A DNA stretch of 64,000 bases from Pseudofrankia saprophytica (GTDB lineage Bacteria > Actinomycetota > Actinomycetes > Frankiales > Frankiaceae), in contig NZ_KI912266.1 in NCBI RefSeq assembly GCF_000235425.2, positions 2,300,142 through 2,364,141 of the forward strand, given 5' to 3'. Within the stretch, counting starts at the first letter, position 1. The number at the start of each line of letters is the position of its first letter. A program made the translations under genes and the position numbers. Under the pieces are notes generated by a model. That model saw nothing but the letters and a program-made list of their open reading frames with translations, did no database searches and was not told where the DNA came from. Positions 1 to 9,212 of this stretch are shown in pieces.

Positions 1-220
1 CGACGCCCTCTACCTGCAGGCCTTCGCCGCGCTGGGCGTCTCTCCAGGAGCGAGGGCCTACTACGACGCCCACCGCGCCCGCGGCGCCACCCACCACCAG
101 GCCCTACGCGCACTGTCGAACCGGCTCGTCGGCATCCTCCACGGCTGCCTACGCCACCACACCCCTTACGACGAAGCCACCGCCTGGCCCAGCCAGACCG
201 ACCAGAAGATCGCCGCTTGA
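1..220 (+). CDS. IS110-family transposase, C-terminal fragment (cut by window edge)
   Basis: The last 72 codons of an open frame that runs off the left edge and stops at 218-220. The peptide has the look of the C-terminal transposase_20 half of IS110-family DEDD transposases: a helix rich in Ala/Leu ending in YYDAHRARGATHHQALRAL, then a segment with ILHGCLRHHTPYDEA close to the stop. IS110 elements carry no terminal inverted repeats, so the right end of the element cannot be placed by eye; it should lie shortly after 220, just before the convergent glycosyltransferase stop at 241. Family assignment is from residue pattern only. It marks a mobile-element edge against the polysaccharide locus. 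Confidence 0.75.
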   Translation, partial: DALYLQAFAALGVSPGARAYYDAHRARGATHHQALRALSNRLVGILHGCLRHHTPYDEATAWPSQTDQKIAA

Positions 221-240
221 CAGTTAGAACCGTGGGATAT

Positions 241-1467
241 CTAGGACGCGCCCCTCTCGGGTGGCGGCAGCTGGTCGCGCATGCGCCGCAGCAGTGCCTC
301 GTGGCCCAGGTTGCGCAGGACGTAGGCGCGGCCGGACCGGCCGAGCAGCCGCGCGCGGTCCGGGTCGGCGATCAGTCCACAGACCTCGTCGACGAACGAC
401 GCCGGCTCGTCCGCGACGAGAAGGTGGGTGCCCGCCTCCCAGCTCAGCCCCCGGCTGCCCGTACGGGTGCTCACCACCGGCGTGCCGAGCGCCATCGCCG
501 CGACAGCCTTGATGTTCACCCCGGAACCGGACCGCATCGGGTTCACCGACACCGTCGCCGCCGACACGTACTCGTCGGTGCTCGGGACGTCGGTGTACAG
601 CTCGACGCCGGTGACGCCGCCCAGCCAGTCGGCGAGACCGGGCTCCGGCCGACGGCCCACCACCTGGAACACCGCGTCCGGGTAGCGCGCGCGAATGCCG
701 GCCCAGCAGTTGTCGACGAACCAGTGCAGCGCCTCGATGTTCGGTGGCGTGTCGAGCGAGCCGACGAACACCAGCGTCGCGGGCGCCCGCCGGGGCTCGT
801 CCGAGCCGGTGGCGGACGTGCCGCCCGGGGCCAGCACGTCGAGAGGCAGGAACGGCGGCAGGTGGAAGGTGGCCACGCTCGCCCGCTCGCTGCGCCAGAG
901 GTGGTCCTCGATCGAGATGTCGCCGATCGCGGTCACCAGCGGAGAGTGGTAGAGCGTCCGCTCGGCCAGCTGGAGCTTGCGGTACTCCATCTCGTAGGCG
1001 GCGGCGCGCGGCCCGGAGGAGCTGCGCGCCAGGGCCTTGAAGAACTCCGACTCGATGTTGTGCGCCCGCACCAGGTGCGGGAGGCGCCAGATCCGGGCGA
1101 TCTCCTCGCCGAGATGCGACCCCCGGTAGCTGTAGCTGATCACGGCGTCCGCCCGCGGCGGGGTGGCCTGAAGCGCCCGGCGTAGCGACCCGACCGGCCG
1201 GGAGGCGTACATGTACGGCTGCGCGCGCAGGTGGGCCAGTGGGCTGGAGTCTCGCGGCAGCCGAATCACCGCGGCACCGGGGACGGCCGCCTCATATCCC
1301 TCGACATCGAGCTCGTCGCGGGTTGGAACCAGCAGCTGCATGCGGATGCCGGCGTTCGAGGCCGCCGTCAGGAAGCCGAAGGTCTCGACCCGCCCGCCAG
1401 CGTCGGCCGGCAGGAACGGCTCCTCGACGACCACGATCCAGCGTTCGGCGTCGCTCACGGCGCTCAC
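241..1467 (-). CDS. GT4-type glycosyltransferase
   Basis: A 408-residue soluble protein with the GT-B layout. The N-terminal half has AHNIES (135-140), typical of sugar transferases that work on lipid-linked oligosaccharides. The C-terminal nucleotide-sugar domain starts around VGSLDTPPN (236-243) and ends with GSGVNIKAVAAMALG (314-328), the place where GT4 enzymes have their E-x7-E helix; here the first Glu is Ala. Likely role is transfer of one sugar in polysaccharide repeat-unit assembly on the cytoplasmic face of the membrane; donor and acceptor unknown. The start is GTG at 1465-1467, with a second in-frame GTG nine bases in. It is divergent from the GT2 gene at 1733. Confidence 0.85.
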   Translation of the reverse strand: MSAVSDAERWIVVVEEPFLPADAGGRVETFGFLTAASNAGIRMQLLVPTRDELDVEGYEAAVPGAAVIRLPRDSSPLAHLRAQPYMYASRPVGSLRRALQATPPRADAVISYSYRGSHLGEEIARIWRLPHLVRAHNIESEFFKALARSSSGPRAAAYEMEYRKLQLAERTLYHSPLVTAIGDISIEDHLWRSERASVATFHLPPFLPLDVLAPGGTSATGSDEPRRAPATLVFVGSLDTPPNIEALHWFVDNCWAGIRARYPDAVFQVVGRRPEPGLADWLGGVTGVELYTDVPSTDEYVSAATVSVNPMRSGSGVNIKAVAAMALGTPVVSTRTGSRGLSWEAGTHLLVADEPASFVDEVCGLIADPDRARLLGRSGRAYVLRNLGHEALLRRMRDQLPPPERGAS

Positions 1468-1732
1468 TGTAGCCCGCGGGCAAGTGGTGCCTACCGGCCC
1501 ATCCCCTCGGGATGTTGTCCGTCCCGAGTGCTGTCATCCACGGCTCGCGGTCCGTGCGCGGGCAGGCTGGGCGACGCGGCGCGGTATCGCCGCCCGTCGG
1601 GCGGCTTTGGCTGGTGGCGCTGGATCCGCGGCGATCTCCGTGAGTGTCCGGAAACACATCTGTCCGTGTGCGGCGCGGCGCGCGACGCCCCCATCGACCC
1701 CTGGTAACCCAAGGCAGCTACGGTTACTTGTC

Positions 1733-3142
1733 ATGGCAGGAGTGCGGGCCCTCGGCCGTGGCGCCACCGTCGCCCTTCTAGGGGCGACGACCCTTTGGGG
1801 TCACGTTCTGTATCCGGTTTACATCGGGCTGAAGAGCAGGGGTCTCACCCCGGAGACGCCGACGGACCCGGACGAATGGCCGTCGGTGAGCGTCGTCGTC
1901 GCGGCATACCGCGAGGCCGCGGTCATCGGCACCAAGCTCGACGAGCTGCTGGCCACCGACTACCCGGGCTCCATGGAGATCATCGTCGTCGCGGACGACG
2001 AGGACACCGCCACCGCGGCGCGGCGCGCCGGGGTGCGGGTGCTCTCCTCCGGCGAGCGGCTGGGCAAGGCGCGGGCCGTCAACCGCGGGGTCTCGGCGGC
2101 CACCAGCGACATCGTGCTGCTCACCGACGCCAACGCGGCGCTCGCGCCCGGGGCGATGCGCGCCGCCATGCGGCACTTCGGCGACCCGACCGTCGGCGCC
2201 GTCGCCGGCGAGAAGCAGGTCGACGACCCGCAGGGCGCGCAGGGCTTCTACTGGAAGTTCGAGTCCTGGCTCAAGCGCTGCGAGTCGGCGACGGGCGCGA
2301 CCATCGGCGTCGTCGGGGAGTTCCTGGCGTTCCGGCGGGAGGCCTTCCGCCAGCTGCCCGGTGACACGGCGGTCGACGACGCCTGGCTCGCCCTGGACGT
2401 CCTCGAGAGCGGCCTGCGGGTGATCTACGAGCCCGAGGCGTACTCGATCGAGACGTCGAGCCCGACCTACTCCGAGGAGTGGGAGCGCCGGACGCGGATC
2501 GTCGCCGGCAACCTCGACATGATGTGGCGGCGGCGCGCGACCATGGCGCCGGGGGCGCTGCAGGTCACCCCGCAGCTGTGGGGGCACCGGGTGGTGCGCT
2601 CCTCCTTCGGCCCGATGGCGCATGTCGCGCTGGTGGCGATGAGTGTCCCGGCGGCGCGGCACAGCTGGGCCGCGCGGCTGTTCCTCGCCGGCAACGTCGT
2701 CGGCGCGACCAGCGCCGGCGCGCTCGCGGTGGGCAGGACGCCGCCAGGCCCGACCAGGCTCGCCGCGCAGGTGTTCTTCCTGCAGGCGGTGGCACTGGGC
2801 GGGGTGCGCCGTTTCCTGGCGCACGACCGGCCGGCGGTCTGGCCGAAGCCGGAGCGGCTGGCCCCTGCCTCGGCGGGGGCGCCCGCCCTGACCGCGCCGG
2901 GCGAGGAGCCCGCGCCGGGCGGTGGCGCCGCGCCGGCCGCCCCCACCACGCGGGGCGCCGTCGACGCGGGTGAGCCGGTCATCGGCCCCGAGGCGGCGGC
3001 GACGGGCCCGATCATTCTGCCCCCGGGCTTCGGGTCCGGGCGGATCTACGACCCCGAGGCGTTCGAGCAGGGCGAGTACAAGGGTGGCATCGGTTCCGCG
3101 CGGCCGCAGGGGCAGGCGCGGACGTACGGGCCGGCGCAGTAG
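1733..3142 (+). CDS. GT2-type membrane glycosyltransferase (cellulose/hyaluronan synthase-like)
   Basis: A 469-residue protein with a short N-terminal membrane segment (about 10-30), a GT2 catalytic core and several hydrophobic C-terminal segments (about 285-370). Core motifs are VVVAAYREA near 54, TDAN at 131-134 in place of the usual DxD, VDDAW at 214-218 as the ED-like base motif and EEWERRTRI at 248-256, resembling the QxxRW acceptor-site region of processive synthases. This suggests membrane-coupled polymerisation or transfer. The last 95 residues are Pro/Ala/Gly-rich and probably disordered. I chose ATG 1733 because the longer frame from 1211 overlaps the divergent gene. A TACGGT -10-like hexamer at 1719-1724 would make the message nearly leaderless. 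Confidence 0.85.
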   Translation: MAGVRALGRGATVALLGATTLWGHVLYPVYIGLKSRGLTPETPTDPDEWPSVSVVVAAYREAAVIGTKLDELLATDYPGSMEIIVVADDEDTATAARRAGVRVLSSGERLGKARAVNRGVSAATSDIVLLTDANAALAPGAMRAAMRHFGDPTVGAVAGEKQVDDPQGAQGFYWKFESWLKRCESATGATIGVVGEFLAFRREAFRQLPGDTAVDDAWLALDVLESGLRVIYEPEAYSIETSSPTYSEEWERRTRIVAGNLDMMWRRRATMAPGALQVTPQLWGHRVVRSSFGPMAHVALVAMSVPAARHSWAARLFLAGNVVGATSAGALAVGRTPPGPTRLAAQVFFLQAVALGGVRRFLAHDRPAVWPKPERLAPASAGAPALTAPGEEPAPGGGAAPAAPTTRGAVDAGEPVIGPEAAATGPIILPPGFGSGRIYDPEAFEQGEYKGGIGSARPQGQARTYGPAQ

Positions 3143-3186
3143 GCCGGCGGCAGGAAGGCCGGACGGCGCACTAGGGAGTTGTGACG

Positions 3187-4281
3187 GTGACCGACCAGTG
3201 GACCACCGCGGGGGAGCACGACGCCGAGACCGCCGGGGCGAAACCGGCGGTGCCGAGGCGCGCGGAGACCTCGGGCGAGGAGCCGGGCCTGCGGCCGTCG
3301 TGGGTCAGCGACCGCCAGGCGGGCCCGGGCGAGCACGGACCGGCCGTCGACGGGTTCGCCAAGGCGGCCTGGCAGACTGAGCCGGTGGCCGATCCACAGT
3401 GGGCGTACGAGGTCGTCATCGTCAGCTTCCACAGCCGTGGTCAGCTCGAACAGATGCTTGCCGGCCTTCCTTTGGACATTCCGGTCGTCATCATCGACAA
3501 CGCCAAGGGAGCCGACCGGATCCACGAGCTGGTGGCGGACCGCCCGAACGGCCGCTACCTCGACTCGGGCGGCGGCAAGGGCTTCGCCAAGGCCGCCAAC
3601 ATGGGCATCCGGTCGTCGGCCTACGAGTACGTCATTCTCGGTAACCCCGACAGCCGGCCGACCGTCGAGATCATCGAGGCGCTGGTCGACGACCTGCGCG
3701 CGGATCCGACCCTGGTCACCAGCGCGGCGACGATGAAGGGGCTCGACGGCAAGCCGGAGCTCGGCAACGGCGGCTGGGAGCCCACCCCGCGCAGGGTGCT
3801 GCTGCACGTCCTAGGCGCGCACAAGCTCGCGCCGTCGTCCGCGCTGTTCGCGAGGCCCGTGCCCGGCCGGGCGATGGAGCCCGACTGGCTGACGGGCGCC
3901 TGCATGGCCGTGCGCCGGCAGACCTTCCTCGACCTCGGAGCCTTCGACGAGACGTTCTACGTCTACAACGAGGACATGGCGCTCGGCCGGGCGATCCGGG
4001 AGGCGGGGCTGCGCCAGAAGCTGCGCACCGACCTGCTGGTGCCGCACGGCGCCGGTGGCTCCGGCGCGGCCAAGACCTGGATGCTGCAGATGCGCGGCGC
4101 CTCGATGATCCGGTACATGCGCAAGCACAACGCCCCGGGCAGGGTGAACGCGATGCGATCCCTGCTGGTCGCCGGTTACGCCGGCCGGACCATGTTGTCT
4201 CGCGCCCGCGGCCGTACGTCGACGGCGCAGGAACATGCCGCGTACATCAAGGGCCTGCTGGTCGGACCGCCCAAGCCCTGA
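3187..4281 (+). CDS. GT2-type glycosyltransferase, rhamnosyltransferase-like
   Basis: About 364 residues. A 70-residue acidic, likely disordered N-terminus precedes a GT-A domain of the WbbL/RfbN rhamnosyltransferase kind: VVIVSFHSR, then VVIIDNA, a Gly-rich GGGKGFAKAANMG loop, NPDS near residue 154 as the metal site, and YNEDMALGRAIREAG near 262 carrying the catalytic base. Likely adds a deoxyhexose to a lipid-linked chain; the sugar is not proven. GTG 3187 is preferred over GTG 3181 because GGGAG at 3174-3178 lies eight bases before it and only two before the other. It follows the membrane GT2 after 44 bases and is probably co-transcribed. Confidence 0.83.
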   Translation: MTDQWTTAGEHDAETAGAKPAVPRRAETSGEEPGLRPSWVSDRQAGPGEHGPAVDGFAKAAWQTEPVADPQWAYEVVIVSFHSRGQLEQMLAGLPLDIPVVIIDNAKGADRIHELVADRPNGRYLDSGGGKGFAKAANMGIRSSAYEYVILGNPDSRPTVEIIEALVDDLRADPTLVTSAATMKGLDGKPELGNGGWEPTPRRVLLHVLGAHKLAPSSALFARPVPGRAMEPDWLTGACMAVRRQTFLDLGAFDETFYVYNEDMALGRAIREAGLRQKLRTDLLVPHGAGGSGAAKTWMLQMRGASMIRYMRKHNAPGRVNAMRSLLVAGYAGRTMLSRARGRTSTAQEHAAYIKGLLVGPPKP

Positions 4282-4511
4282 GGCCGAATCGGCGGCCGGT
4301 TCCGGGTGAGCCTGAACTTCTCAGGTGAGCCTGGATTCCGAGGCGCCCGCTGGTCTCGTTGTCGTCCGCTTGTCGTCCGCTCCGCCTGGGCGGGATGTCA
4401 CGTTCGAGACCGGTCGTCTCCTGGGTGCCCCCGTTGTGGAAAACTGCCGGAAACCAGGAGGTGTCCGCGGTTCGCGGTGCTCCGTCGCCGCTCGCCGAAG
4501 GGGGCGCGCCC

Positions 4512-5861
4512 GTGCCACCCGCGCCCGCCCACGCCCGATGGCCCCGGCGCCGCGTCCTGCCCGGGCTGCTGGCGACGGCACTGACCGGCGGGATGCTGCT
4601 GGCCCCGGGCCTCGCCGGTGCCGCGCTCGCCACGCAGCGTGGGGACGGCCCGTGGTATGTGAGCGCGCTGCGGCTCGACGAGGCGCACCAGATCTCGACC
4701 GGCGCCGGCGTCGTGGTGGCCATCGTCGACGGCGGCGTCGACGCGACCGTGCCGGCGCTTGCCGGCCAGCTGTTGCCGGGCCTCGGCATCGGCCCGGACG
4801 CGGCGGCGGACGGGCTGCGCGACGACGACCCCGACGGCCACGGCACCTCGATGGCCGGCATCGTCGCCGCCCGCGCCGTCGGGCCGGGCGGCCAGCCGAC
4901 CGGGTTCGCCAGCGTGGCGCCCGACGCGAAGATCCTCTCGATCTCCACCGGCCGGGAGACCGACTCCGACGAGGTGGCCGAGGCGATCCGGCTGGCGACG
5001 GACCGGGGCGCCAAGGTGATCAGCCTGTCGCTCGGGTCCTCCGGCCCTCCCGAGCCCGGCGAGCGGGCGGCCGTGCGCTACGCGCTCGCGCGCGACGTCG
5101 TCGTGGTCGCCGCGGCGGGCAACGTCGACTCCGACGACCACGACCCGGCGGACCACGCGATCAACTCGCCGGCGAACATCCCCGGCGTCATCGCGGTGAC
5201 CGGCTCGAACCCCCGCGGTGACTTCTGGGACGGCTCGGCGAGCGGCCCGCTGGCGGTGCTCGCCGCTCCGGCGCCGAGCATCCGCGCGCCCGTCCCGGCG
5301 GCGCTGTCCCCGAGCGGCGCCCAGACCGCCGACGGGACCAGCAACTCGACCGCGATCGTCGCCGGGGTGGTCGCGCTGGTCAGGGCCGAGCATCCGGAGC
5401 TGGGCGCGCCGAGCGTGATCGACCTGCTCGTCAGGACGGCGGACGACAAGGGGCCGTCGGGGCGCGACGAGTGGTTCGGCTTCGGCGTCGTCGACCCGGT
5501 CGCCGCGCTGCGCGCCGTGCCGCTGCAGGTCGCCACGAACCCGCTGCTGGTCACGCCGGCCCCGCTCGAGCCCGGCCCGCTGAAGACCGACGAGGATGCC
5601 CTGGTGGGTGCGGGCGCGGCCGGCGAACGAGGCACCGGCGCCGCCGTGCCGACACCAGCGGCCCCGGGCGCCGCGACGAGCGCCCCCGCGGGCCTGGCCG
5701 GGGCGGGCGGGGACTCGAGCCCTGGCGTGCTGGCCTGGGTGGGTGGCCTCGCCGCCGCGGTGCTCGCCGGCATGGCGGTCGGCATCGGCGCCTTCGTGGC
5801 GAGGATGGCCCTGCGCCGCCGCGGCACCCCACTACCGCCCGGCGGGGCCGCCTGGTCCTGA
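4512..5861 (+). CDS. Mycosin-like S8 serine protease, secreted and membrane-anchored
   Basis: A subtilisin-fold protease of about 449 residues. The Asp-His-Ser triad is visible as AIVDGGVD (Asp about 73), GHGTSMA (His about 110) and DGTSNSTA (Ser about 277), with the oxyanion Asn in AAAGN (about 204). A twin-Arg-like basic n-region and hydrophobic core (about 10-40) form a signal peptide, and a C-terminal transmembrane helix (about 400-425) followed by Arg residues anchors it, which is the MycP layout of type VII secretion. No ESX core gene (EccB-E, WXG100) is in this window. GTG 4512 gives the cleanest signal peptide; GTG 4461 is possible. An Ala/Pro-rich linker of about 60 residues precedes the anchor. 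Confidence 0.85.
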   Translation: MPPAPAHARWPRRRVLPGLLATALTGGMLLAPGLAGAALATQRGDGPWYVSALRLDEAHQISTGAGVVVAIVDGGVDATVPALAGQLLPGLGIGPDAAADGLRDDDPDGHGTSMAGIVAARAVGPGGQPTGFASVAPDAKILSISTGRETDSDEVAEAIRLATDRGAKVISLSLGSSGPPEPGERAAVRYALARDVVVVAAAGNVDSDDHDPADHAINSPANIPGVIAVTGSNPRGDFWDGSASGPLAVLAAPAPSIRAPVPAALSPSGAQTADGTSNSTAIVAGVVALVRAEHPELGAPSVIDLLVRTADDKGPSGRDEWFGFGVVDPVAALRAVPLQVATNPLLVTPAPLEPGPLKTDEDALVGAGAAGERGTGAAVPTPAAPGAATSAPAGLAGAGGDSSPGVLAWVGGLAAAVLAGMAVGIGAFVARMALRRRGTPLPPGGAAWS

Positions 5862-5925
5862 CGGGACGGCCCGTCGCCCGGTGGGGAAGCCGATCTTGCC
5901 GATACCGGCTCGGTAGCATGGGGGA

Positions 5926-7215
5926 ATGACGAGCGCGCTACTGGAGGAGCTGTCCTGGCGTGGGCTGATCCACGACAGCACCGATCCCGCCGAGCTGCGG
6001 GACCATCTCGACGGTGGCGCGCGCCGTGTCTACATCGGCTTCGACCCGACGGCGCCGTCGCTGACGATCGGCAACCTGCTGCCGATGACCCTGCTGATTC
6101 GCGCGGCGCGAGCCGGCGTGGCGCCGGTGGTGCTCTTCGGCGGTGGCACCGGCCTCATCGGTGACCCCTCCGGGAAGTCCGTCGAGCGCACTCTGCTGTC
6201 CGCCGAGGACGTCGCCGCGAACGTCGCGCGCCATCAGGAGCTGATGCGCGGCATCTTCGCGCGAGCCCTCGAGCCGGAGCAGATGCCGCAGTTCGTCGAC
6301 AACGCGGCCTGGCTCGGCCGGCTCGGCATGATCGAGTTTCTGCGCGACGTCGGCAAGCACTTCCCGGTCGGCGAGATGACCAGGCGGGACACGGTGCGCC
6401 GCCGGCTGGACGACCCGAATATCGGCCTCTCCTACACCGAGTTCAGCTACGCGCTGCTGCAGGCGTACGACTTCCGCCGGCTGTGCGAGGACCACGGGGT
6501 CACGCTCCAGATGGGCGCGTCCGACCAGTGGGGCAACATCGTGGCCGGCATCGACTACGTGCGCCGGGTGCTGCGCACCCCGGTGTACGGGATCACCTGC
6601 CCGCTGCTGCTGCGTTCGGACGGCACCAAGTTCGGCAAGTCCGAGAAGGGCGCGGTCTGGATCTCCGCCGACCGCACCTCGCCGTACACCTTCTACCAGT
6701 TTGTGATCAATCTCTCGGACGAGGATGCCCGCCGGTTCGCGCTGTTCTTCTCGCTCACCGGCCGGGAGACGTTGGAGAAGCTGTTCGCCCAGCACGCGGA
6801 GACCCCCGCGCGCCGGGCGCTGCAGCGCCACCTGGCCCGCGAGATGACCACGCTGGTGCACGGCGAGGCGGCGACGGAGGCGGCCGAGGCGGCCTCGGAG
6901 GCGCTGTTCCGGGGGGACGTGCGCGCCATCGGCCCGCAGATGCTGGGTGACGTGTTCGCCGACGTGCCCAGCATCGACGAGCCGGCCGCCCGGCTCGAGG
7001 GGGACGGCTGGCCGGTCGTCGACCTGCTGATCGCCGTCGGTCTCGCCAGCAGCAGGCGGGACGCTCGCGAGCACCTGGGCAACGGCGCCGTCCTCGTCAA
7101 CGGCACCAAGGTGGCCGACCCCGCGGCGACCCTCGTCACCGCCGACCTGCTGCACGGCTCGGTGATCCTCGTGCGCCGCGGCCGCCGCGAGTGGCGCGTG
7201 GTCCGGTTCTCCTAG
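5926..7215 (+). CDS. tyrS: Tyrosyl-tRNA synthetase
   Basis: A 429-residue class I aminoacyl-tRNA synthetase that charges tRNA-Tyr in the cytoplasm. Signatures are YIGFDPTAPSLTIGNLLP (36-53, HIGH-type motif as TIGN), the Tyr-binding QMGASDQWGNIVAG, and KFGKSEKG as the KMSKS loop. A C-terminal S4 RNA-binding domain (about 355-425) ends in RRGRREWRVVRF. Length is normal for the bacterial enzyme. It lies alone between polysaccharide genes. The -10-like TAGCAT at 5914-5919 is six bases from the ATG, so the transcript may be leaderless; the G-run at 5920-5924 is also too close for a standard ribosome-binding site. Confidence 0.97.
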   Translation: MTSALLEELSWRGLIHDSTDPAELRDHLDGGARRVYIGFDPTAPSLTIGNLLPMTLLIRAARAGVAPVVLFGGGTGLIGDPSGKSVERTLLSAEDVAANVARHQELMRGIFARALEPEQMPQFVDNAAWLGRLGMIEFLRDVGKHFPVGEMTRRDTVRRRLDDPNIGLSYTEFSYALLQAYDFRRLCEDHGVTLQMGASDQWGNIVAGIDYVRRVLRTPVYGITCPLLLRSDGTKFGKSEKGAVWISADRTSPYTFYQFVINLSDEDARRFALFFSLTGRETLEKLFAQHAETPARRALQRHLAREMTTLVHGEAATEAAEAASEALFRGDVRAIGPQMLGDVFADVPSIDEPAARLEGDGWPVVDLLIAVGLASSRRDAREHLGNGAVLVNGTKVADPAATLVTADLLHGSVILVRRGRREWRVVRFS

Positions 7216-7620
7216 GCGGCTGGTTCGCCGGCGGCGTGAGCCCTTACCGGATCCGCCACCGGCCGGCTCGTGGTCCGTGCGTTGTCTCCCGCCCGGGCCG
7301 CCGTGGGACGCGTCGCTGCCGGTGTCACCCTGGCCACCAGCAGGTCCGGTGCCGGCGACCGTCGTCGCTGCCGCGCAGCGTGATGGTCTCGCGACCTGGG
7401 CACCGCTTGGGGGGCGGCGGTCGCGGCGGCCGTCGCGCCGGTCGGTACGGTTCTGGTCGGGACATCGGCCGTGCCCTGAGCCAGCGGCGCGCATCCGTGG
7501 TGGCGCGTGTCCGGACATCCGGCCGATGTGGAGTAACAGCCCAGCGGGCCGCGGCCGTCCGGTCACGTGGCTGGGGGGCATGGGGGCCGCGGCGCCCTGG
7601 AGTAGCGGGAGGACTCGCGC
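7216..7620. other. Intergenic region between tyrS and the sugar-nucleotide operon
   Basis: 405 bases with no credible coding frame; the open frames present have Arg-rich compositions typical of non-coding high-GC DNA. A GGGAGGA at 7607-7613 is the ribosome-binding site of the following epimerase gene. A promoter for that operon is expected here, but I see no convincing -35/-10 pair. Confidence 0.5.
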
Positions 7621-8646
7621 ATGAAGGTGCTCGTCACGGGCACGGAGGGATACCTCGGCAGCCTGCTGGCGCCCGAGCTGCTTCGCGCCGGCCACGACGT
7701 AATCGGCGTCGACACCGGCTACTACAAGTTCGGCTGGCTCTACCGGGGCACCGACCGGACCGCGCTCACCCTGGACAAGGACCTGCGCAACCTCACCGTC
7801 GAGGACCTCGCCGGGGTGGACGCCGTCGTGCACATGGCCGAGCTGTCCAACGACCCGCTCGGCGCGCTGGCACCCGACGTCACCTACAAGGTGAACCACC
7901 AGGGCTCGGTGCGCCTGGCGACCCTCGCCAAGCAGGCCGGTGTCGAGCGGTTCATCTACATGTCCTCCTGCAGCGTCTACGGCGTGGCCACCGGCGAGGA
8001 CGTCACCGAGCGGTCCGGGGTGAACCCGCAGACGCCGTACGCCGAGTGCAAGGTGCTCGTCGAGCGTGACGTCATGCCCATGGCGGACGACACCTTCTCT
8101 CCGACCTTCCTGCGGAACGCGACCGCGTACGGCGCCTCGCCGCGGATGCGGTTCGACATCGTGCTGAACAACCTGTCCGGCGTGGCCTGGACCACCGGCG
8201 AGATCGCGATGACCTCGGACGGCACCCCGTGGCGGCCGCTGGTCCACGGCCTGGACATCGCCAAGGCGATCAAGTGCGTGCTGGCCGCGCCGCGTGACGC
8301 CGTGCACAACCAGGTCTTCAACGTCGGCGACAGCTCGCAGAACTACCAGGTCAAGGAGATCGCCGACGCCGTCGCGACGGTCTTCACCGGCTGCAAGCTC
8401 TCCTTCGGTGACAGCGGTGGGGACAACCGCAGCTACCGGGTGAACTTCGACAAGATCCACGCCGAGCTGCCTGGCTTCTCGTGCGACTGGAACGCGCTGC
8501 GCGGCGCCCAGCAGCTGTATGACGTGTTCTCGAGGATCGATCTCGACGAGGCGACGTTCACCGGTCGCGGTCACACCCGGCTCAAGCAGCTGCAGTACCT
8601 CATCGCCACCAAGCAGCTCGACGCCGACCTCTTCTGGACATACTGA
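7621..8646 (+). CDS. NAD-dependent epimerase/dehydratase (extended SDR)
   Basis: A 341-residue extended SDR. The Rossmann dinucleotide motif is VTGTEGYLG (5-13), and the catalytic Ser-Tyr-Lys set is SSCSVYG followed by YAECK near 140-144. Extended SDRs of this type epimerise, dehydrate or reduce nucleotide-bound sugars. Substrate is not certain; the neighbouring RmlC-like and C-methyltransferase genes, and the CDP-glucose-type cytidylyltransferase at 27544, suggest a 4-keto-6-deoxy sugar nucleotide. The stop overlaps the next start (ATGA at 8643-8646 region), so both are translationally coupled. Start ATG 7621 has GGGAGGA seven bases upstream. Confidence 0.88.
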   Translation: MKVLVTGTEGYLGSLLAPELLRAGHDVIGVDTGYYKFGWLYRGTDRTALTLDKDLRNLTVEDLAGVDAVVHMAELSNDPLGALAPDVTYKVNHQGSVRLATLAKQAGVERFIYMSSCSVYGVATGEDVTERSGVNPQTPYAECKVLVERDVMPMADDTFSPTFLRNATAYGASPRMRFDIVLNNLSGVAWTTGEIAMTSDGTPWRPLVHGLDIAKAIKCVLAAPRDAVHNQVFNVGDSSQNYQVKEIADAVATVFTGCKLSFGDSGGDNRSYRVNFDKIHAELPGFSCDWNALRGAQQLYDVFSRIDLDEATFTGRGHTRLKQLQYLIATKQLDADLFWTY

Positions 8647-9212
8647 TGATCATCACCCCGACCGAGATCGACGGGGTGTTCATCGTCGACGTGGAGTCGT
8701 TCACCGACGAACGCGGTCTGTTCGCCCGGACGTTCTGCCGGGACGAGTTCGCCGCCGCCGGGCTCGCGGTCGACGTCGCCCAGTGCAGCGTCGCCTACAA
8801 CCGGCGCGCCGGGACGGTCCGCGGCATGCACTGGGCTGGCGAGCCGGTGCGCGAGACGAAGCTGGTCCGGGTGACCAGGGGCGCGCTGCTCGATGTGATC
8901 GTCGACACTCGGCCCGGCTCGCCGACCTGGCTGCGCCACGTCGCCGTCGAGCTGACGGCGGACAACCGGCGGGCACTGTTCATCGACGCCGGCCTCGCTC
9001 ACGGCTACCAGACCCTGGCGGACGACACCGAGGCCACGTACCAGATGAACGTGCCCTTCCAGCCGGGCCACGACCGGGGGCTGCGTCACGACGACCCCGT
9101 GCTCGGCATCGACTGGCCGCTGCCGGTCAGCGTGATCTCCGACAAGGACCGGTCCTGGCCGTTGCTGGCCGCGGATGCCGCCGCCGCGGAGGTGGGCGTC
9201 AGGCAGGCGTAG
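8646..9212 (+). CDS. RmlC-like dTDP-4-dehydrorhamnose 3,5-epimerase family protein
   Basis: A 188-residue cupin of the RmlC family. It keeps the early block (ERGLFARTF, then VRGMHWAGEP with the catalytic His near 59), ETKLVRVTRGALLDVIVDTR, AHGYQTL and the closing LGIDWPLPVS. In RmlC a Tyr in the TTxYYAP segment is the general acid; here the equivalent stretch reads TYQMNVPFQPG, apparently Val-Pro-Phe at that place. The fold is safe, but 3,5-epimerase activity is doubtful and a related activity such as single epimerisation or isomerisation is possible. It is coupled to the preceding SDR. Confidence 0.85.
   Translation: MIITPTEIDGVFIVDVESFTDERGLFARTFCRDEFAAAGLAVDVAQCSVAYNRRAGTVRGMHWAGEPVRETKLVRVTRGALLDVIVDTRPGSPTWLRHVAVELTADNRRALFIDAGLAHGYQTLADDTEATYQMNVPFQPGHDRGLRHDDPVLGIDWPLPVSVISDKDRSWPLLAADAAAAEVGVRQA

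Noticed and set aside
1589-1608. Terminator GCCGCCC/GGGCGGC plus TTT between the divergent GT genes
   Set aside because: It lies upstream of both genes and has only three Ts, so it is not reported as a terminator.
5938-8574. An 878-residue minus-strand frame across tyrS and the epimerase gene
   Set aside because: Antisense shadow of two clear genes; no recognisable domain.
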